Shown: piece after piece, positions 53,263 through 55,829 of the stretch
Layout of the letters: each line of letters begins with the position of its first letter
How positions within the stretch are numbered: position 1 is the first letter of the stretch
Source: Chryseobacterium gleum
Lineage (GTDB): Bacteria; Bacteroidota; Bacteroidia; Flavobacteriales_D; Crocinitomicaceae
Reading direction: 5' to 3'
NCBI GenBank assembly: GCA_945882095.1
Contig: CAMCWF010000015.1
Coordinates: 1 to 55,829 of the forward strand
DNA length: 55,829 nucleotides
Translations under genes and position numbers: made by a program
Notes under the pieces: generated by a model
Database searches by the model: none
The model's input: the letters and a program-made list of their open reading frames with translations, nothing else
Told to the model about the DNA's origin: nothing

Positions 53263-54104
53263 TGCTTTGGAAAAACACAAGGAATGAGTGGATTAAAATC
53301 ACTTCAAAAATCAGAAGCTACCTAGGAATTGGTGCTTTAACGGTACTTATTGTCGTCGTTCAAGTTGCCCTCAAAGCAGACGGTGGTTCTTTTATTTCGT
53401 ACGTTACCGCCTCATTTGAACAAACCCTAAGCTTCAATGGTAAACTTCTAAATGGAAACCTCGTGGCTTTCATTGTGCTCCAAATGTTAATTGTCCATGT
53501 CCCGTTGCTCATTGCCTTAGTAACAGGCGATTTACTTTCAGGGGAAGAGGCCGCAGGAACCATTCGCATGCTGGCAACGAAACCCATTTCCAGAACCCAA
53601 ATTGTACTTTCCAAATGGATTGCCGCAGCGCTGTACACCTTTGTGATGACCGCTTGGCTGGCATTTTTATCCCTTGTCGTTGGAAAATTTATCTTCGGCG
53701 AAGGCGACCTCATAGTTTTAAATTCCAGCGGGTTGAACATCATTGCATCCGACGACCTTCCTTGGCGTTTTGGGCTTTCCATGTTGATTGCCTTTTTGGC
53801 CTTGCTAACGGTATCCACCCTTTCGCTGTGTTTTTCTGCCTTTGCCAAAAACAGTGTCGGTCCCATTGTGGCCACCATGGCTGTAATCATTCTTTTTACC
53901 ATCATTGGAACCTTGGATGTAACGGTGTTCGATGCCATTAAACCGTACATGTTCACCACGCATATGGCCGCTTGGCGAAGTGTGTTTGAAATTCCCTTAC
54001 CTTGGGATGCTGTGTGGGAATCCATTATTGTATTGGTGGTTCACATTGTGGTACTCCTGGGAATTACCATTTTACGTTTCAATAAAAAAGACATTACCTC
54101 ATGA
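53259..54104 (+). CDS. ABC transporter permease (ABC-2 type)
   Basis: Protein of 281 residues with six predicted membrane helices. The hallmark GDLLSGEEAAGTIRMLATKPISRTQIVLSKW is the conserved cytoplasmic coupling loop of ABC-2 permeases. It pairs with the ATPase upstream and overlaps the next gene by 4 nt, so all three are translated as one unit. Confidence 0.9.
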   Translation: MMLWKNTRNEWIKITSKIRSYLGIGALTVLIVVVQVALKADGGSFISYVTASFEQTLSFNGKLLNGNLVAFIVLQMLIVHVPLLIALVTGDLLSGEEAAGTIRMLATKPISRTQIVLSKWIAAALYTFVMTAWLAFLSLVVGKFIFGEGDLIVLNSSGLNIIASDDLPWRFGLSMLIAFLALLTVSTLSLCFSAFAKNSVGPIVATMAVIILFTIIGTLDVTVFDAIKPYMFTTHMAAWRSVFEIPLPWDAVWESIIVLVVHIVVLLGITILRFNKKDITS

Positions 54105-54787
54105 TCTTACGCTTATCCCTGTTTGTTTTTTTAGCACTTGCACACACGTCTTTTGCGCAAACTTCTGAGGAATTACTCAAAGGAGTAATCTTGAAAATCA
54201 ACAGCGTAAAAGATTACAAAGCAGAGATTTCCATCAAAGCAGAGATTCCTTTTGTGAAAGTCCCTATCGCCAAAGCGACCCTGTATTTCAAGCAAAAGGA
54301 TAAGTTTAAGGTGGTATCAAAAGGCATCGCGATTTTACCAAAGCAAGGAATAAGTGACTTAACCAGCTTTCTAAGTAATGAAAGCAAATACACTTCTTTA
54401 TTGGGAGATTCAAAAACCATTGGGGACATTAAAACAAAATTGGTGACTGTAATTCCAAATGGTGAAAACAATGAAATCATCCTTGCGAAGGTCTACATTG
54501 ATCCAACAGAATCTTTGATTTATCGAACGGTTCTTACGACCAAGGAAAGTGGTACGGTCACTGTGGATTATACCTATGGCCAGAACAAAAAATACGGTCT
54601 TCCCAATAAAATGACCTTTTCTGTCGATGTGAAGAAATTCAAGATGCCCAAAAGCGTCGCCTCAGACATCCGAAACAGTGAGAAGAAAACGAAAGATAAA
54701 AAGGAAAACAAAGGGGTGATCACCATCACGGTGATAGGCTACGAAGTCAACAAAGGTATTTCCGACGATACGTTCAAAAAGGATTAA
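54101..54787 (+). CDS. LolA-like periplasmic lipoprotein-sorting-type protein
   Basis: Protein of 228 residues with signal peptide (cleavage near TSFAQ). The pattern of a helix (SEELLKGVILKINSVKDYKAE) followed by a strand-rich half-barrel (VPIAKATLYFKQKDKFKVVSKG) resembles LolA/outer-membrane lipoprotein-sorting proteins. The C-terminal part is lysine-rich (SEKKTKDKKENKG). Coupling with an ABC-2 exporter suggests that both move a hydrophobic cargo, but LolCDE features are absent from the transporter. The stop overlaps the converging murB stop by 4 nt (TTAA). Confidence 0.7.
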   Translation: MILRLSLFVFLALAHTSFAQTSEELLKGVILKINSVKDYKAEISIKAEIPFVKVPIAKATLYFKQKDKFKVVSKGIAILPKQGISDLTSFLSNESKYTSLLGDSKTIGDIKTKLVTVIPNGENNEIILAKVYIDPTESLIYRTVLTTKESGTVTVDYTYGQNKKYGLPNKMTFSVDVKKFKMPKSVASDIRNSEKKTKDKKENKGVITITVIGYEVNKGISDDTFKKD

Positions 54788-55788
54788 TAGATGTTTACTT
54801 CGCGTTCCAAGCGAATGTTGAATTTCTCCCAAATGTCGTTGATAATGGCTTCTGACAAGGCGTAAACCTCAGCGCCCTCGGCCTTTCCATAATTCACTAA
54901 GACAAGTGCTTGTTTTTCATGTACACCCACCTCTCCGATACGTCTCCCTTTCCATCCAGCAGTTTCAATCAACCAACCCGCTGCCAATTTGACTTTTCCG
55001 AGAATGGACGGGTAGTTAGGACAGTTGGGATGGGTTTTTTGTATGTTCTCAAGGATTTCAATGTCAACAACGGGATTTTTAAAGAAACTCCCTGCATTTC
55101 CAAGTACCTTAGGATCGGGAAGTTTAGAACTGCGAATGGCAATCACTGCCTTTGAAATGTCTTGTATGCTCGGGGAAGTGATGCCTTGTTTGGATAATTC
55201 TTCTTCAATCACTCCGTATTTTGAATTGATTTTCGGATGCAATTGCAACCTAAATGCCACTTTTGTAATGATGAATTTTCCTTTCAATGCTTGCTTAAAC
55301 ACACTTTCACGGTAACCGAATTGACATTCTTCGCGCGAAAACTTTCGCGTTTCACCTGTGGCGATTTCAATGGCGAATAGGTATTCAAAAACATCCTTAA
55401 TCTCAACGCCATAAGCGCCAATGTTTTGCATGGGGGAAGCGCCCACGCAACCAGGAATCAGCGATAGGTTTTCGATGCCACCGAATCCTTTTTCAACGCA
55501 ATCCAGCACAAAGAGGTGCCAGTTTTCACCTGCGCCAGCTTCGATGACTACTTCGTTCGCATCACGGTACACTTCATGAATTCCTTTGATTTGGTTGCAA
55601 AGAAACAACCCTTCAAAATCTTTGGTAAACAATAGGTTGCTTCCCCCTCCAGATACCAAGGTAGGATGCATACGTACTTGGGGAAGCAATTGGATTAATG
55701 CGGCTTCACTATTGAAAACATCGAACCATGTAGCTTTTACATCGATGCCAAACGTATTGTAGGACAGTAAGGACTGATTTTCGTGCAT
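54784..55788 (-). CDS. murB: UDP-N-acetylenolpyruvoylglucosamine reductase
   Basis: Protein of 334 residues, type I length. FAD-binding motifs YNTFGIDV, VSGGGSNLLF and GAGENWH; then the substrate-domain IPGCVGASPMQNIGAYGVEI, FGYRESVFK with Tyr/Arg, the catalytic Ser in GNAGSFFKNP and AAGWLIETAGWKG. It reduces the enolpyruvyl group in UDP-MurNAc synthesis in the cytosol. The ATG at 55788 is 3 nt after an exact -7 box TAGTTTTG; the alternative TTG at 55794 lies inside that box. Confidence 0.96.
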   Translation of the reverse strand: MHENQSLLSYNTFGIDVKATWFDVFNSEAALIQLLPQVRMHPTLVSGGGSNLLFTKDFEGLFLCNQIKGIHEVYRDANEVVIEAGAGENWHLFVLDCVEKGFGGIENLSLIPGCVGASPMQNIGAYGVEIKDVFEYLFAIEIATGETRKFSREECQFGYRESVFKQALKGKFIITKVAFRLQLHPKINSKYGVIEEELSKQGITSPSIQDISKAVIAIRSSKLPDPKVLGNAGSFFKNPVVDIEILENIQKTHPNCPNYPSILGKVKLAAGWLIETAGWKGRRIGEVGVHEKQALVLVNYGKAEGAEVYALSEAIINDIWEKFNIRLEREVNIY

Positions 55789-55791
55789 GGT

Positions 55792-55799
55792 CAAAACTA
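55792..55799 (-). promoter_or_regulatory. -7 element (TAGTTTTG) of murB
   Basis: Exact TAnnTTTG on the minus strand ending 3 nt before the murB ATG. No TTG is seen at the -33 distance in the 30 bases left before the window ends. Confidence 0.5.
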
Positions 55800-55829
55800 A
55801 ATAAATTATTCAATCAGCGGGTGAAATAA

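Noticed and set aside
53360..54025. 221-aa minus-strand frame
   Set aside because: Antisense shadow of the ABC permease; composition reflects complement of hydrophobic codons.

Overview
The window looks like the chromosome of a member of the Bacteroidota, most likely Flavobacteriales-like. The evidence is a fused SecDF, secreted proteins with type IX secretion (T9SS) sorting domains, a SprB-repeat surface protein, Bacteroidota-type ParE/ParC, menaquinone genes, and promoters of the TTG-N19-22-TAnnTTTG type instead of -35/-10 boxes with Shine-Dalgarno sites. Genus and species cannot be told from the sequence. Coding density is very high.

Layout. 1-4503 (minus): the N-terminal 1501 codons of a giant secreted SprB-repeat protein that runs off the left edge. 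4552-7639 (minus): an exo/endonuclease/phosphatase-family secreted protein and a membrane VWA protein. 7725-8903: thiolase with a terminator. 8952-11331 (minus): a lemA-TPM-TPM operon and a lipoprotein. 11444-15645: a DinB plus short DnaE translesion cassette behind a consensus promoter whose -33 element lies inside a 19-bp palindrome. 15687-19835: SRPBCC protein, DEAD-box helicase, Lon. 20007-25928: two large T9SS cargo proteins, the first resembling PNGase F split by a LamG insertion, with a 32-residue membrane microprotein wedged between them. 25952-31134: a surface-glycan type operon (GT2, HAD phosphatase, YwqK/MORN protein, lipoprotein, GT9, GT4). 31248-38985: secDF, then parE-parC. 38982-41781 (minus): two tandem beta-helix T9SS proteins of equal length. 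41824-47992: a sodium:solute symporter and a patch of poorly conserved small secreted or lipoprotein genes, a HTH-like regulator, an OMP-like protein, an OMP remnant and a GDPD-like lipoprotein. 47989-51785 (minus): TerC and menaquinone genes menD, menF and a hotdog thioesterase. 51881-51968: tRNA-Ser(UGA). 52357-54787: ABC transporter and LolA-like protein. 54784-55788 (minus): murB.

How the genes fit together: most genes are housekeeping (protein export, topoisomerase IV, Lon, menaquinone, peptidoglycan) interleaved with genes for building and decorating the cell surface. The SprB-type protein, the PNGase F-like protein, the choice-of-anchor B protein and the beta-helix proteins would all be exported by a Sec/T9SS route, but no T9SS core gene lies in the window.

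The most unusual signals are: (a) a recurrent TAnnTTTG box only 3-6 nt before start codons, suggesting leaderless mRNAs; (b) the split PNGase F-like protein; (c) the tightly packed 32-aa membrane microprotein; (d) the palindrome controlling the mutagenic polymerase cassette; and (e) a GT9 glycosyltransferase with eight clustered cysteines.
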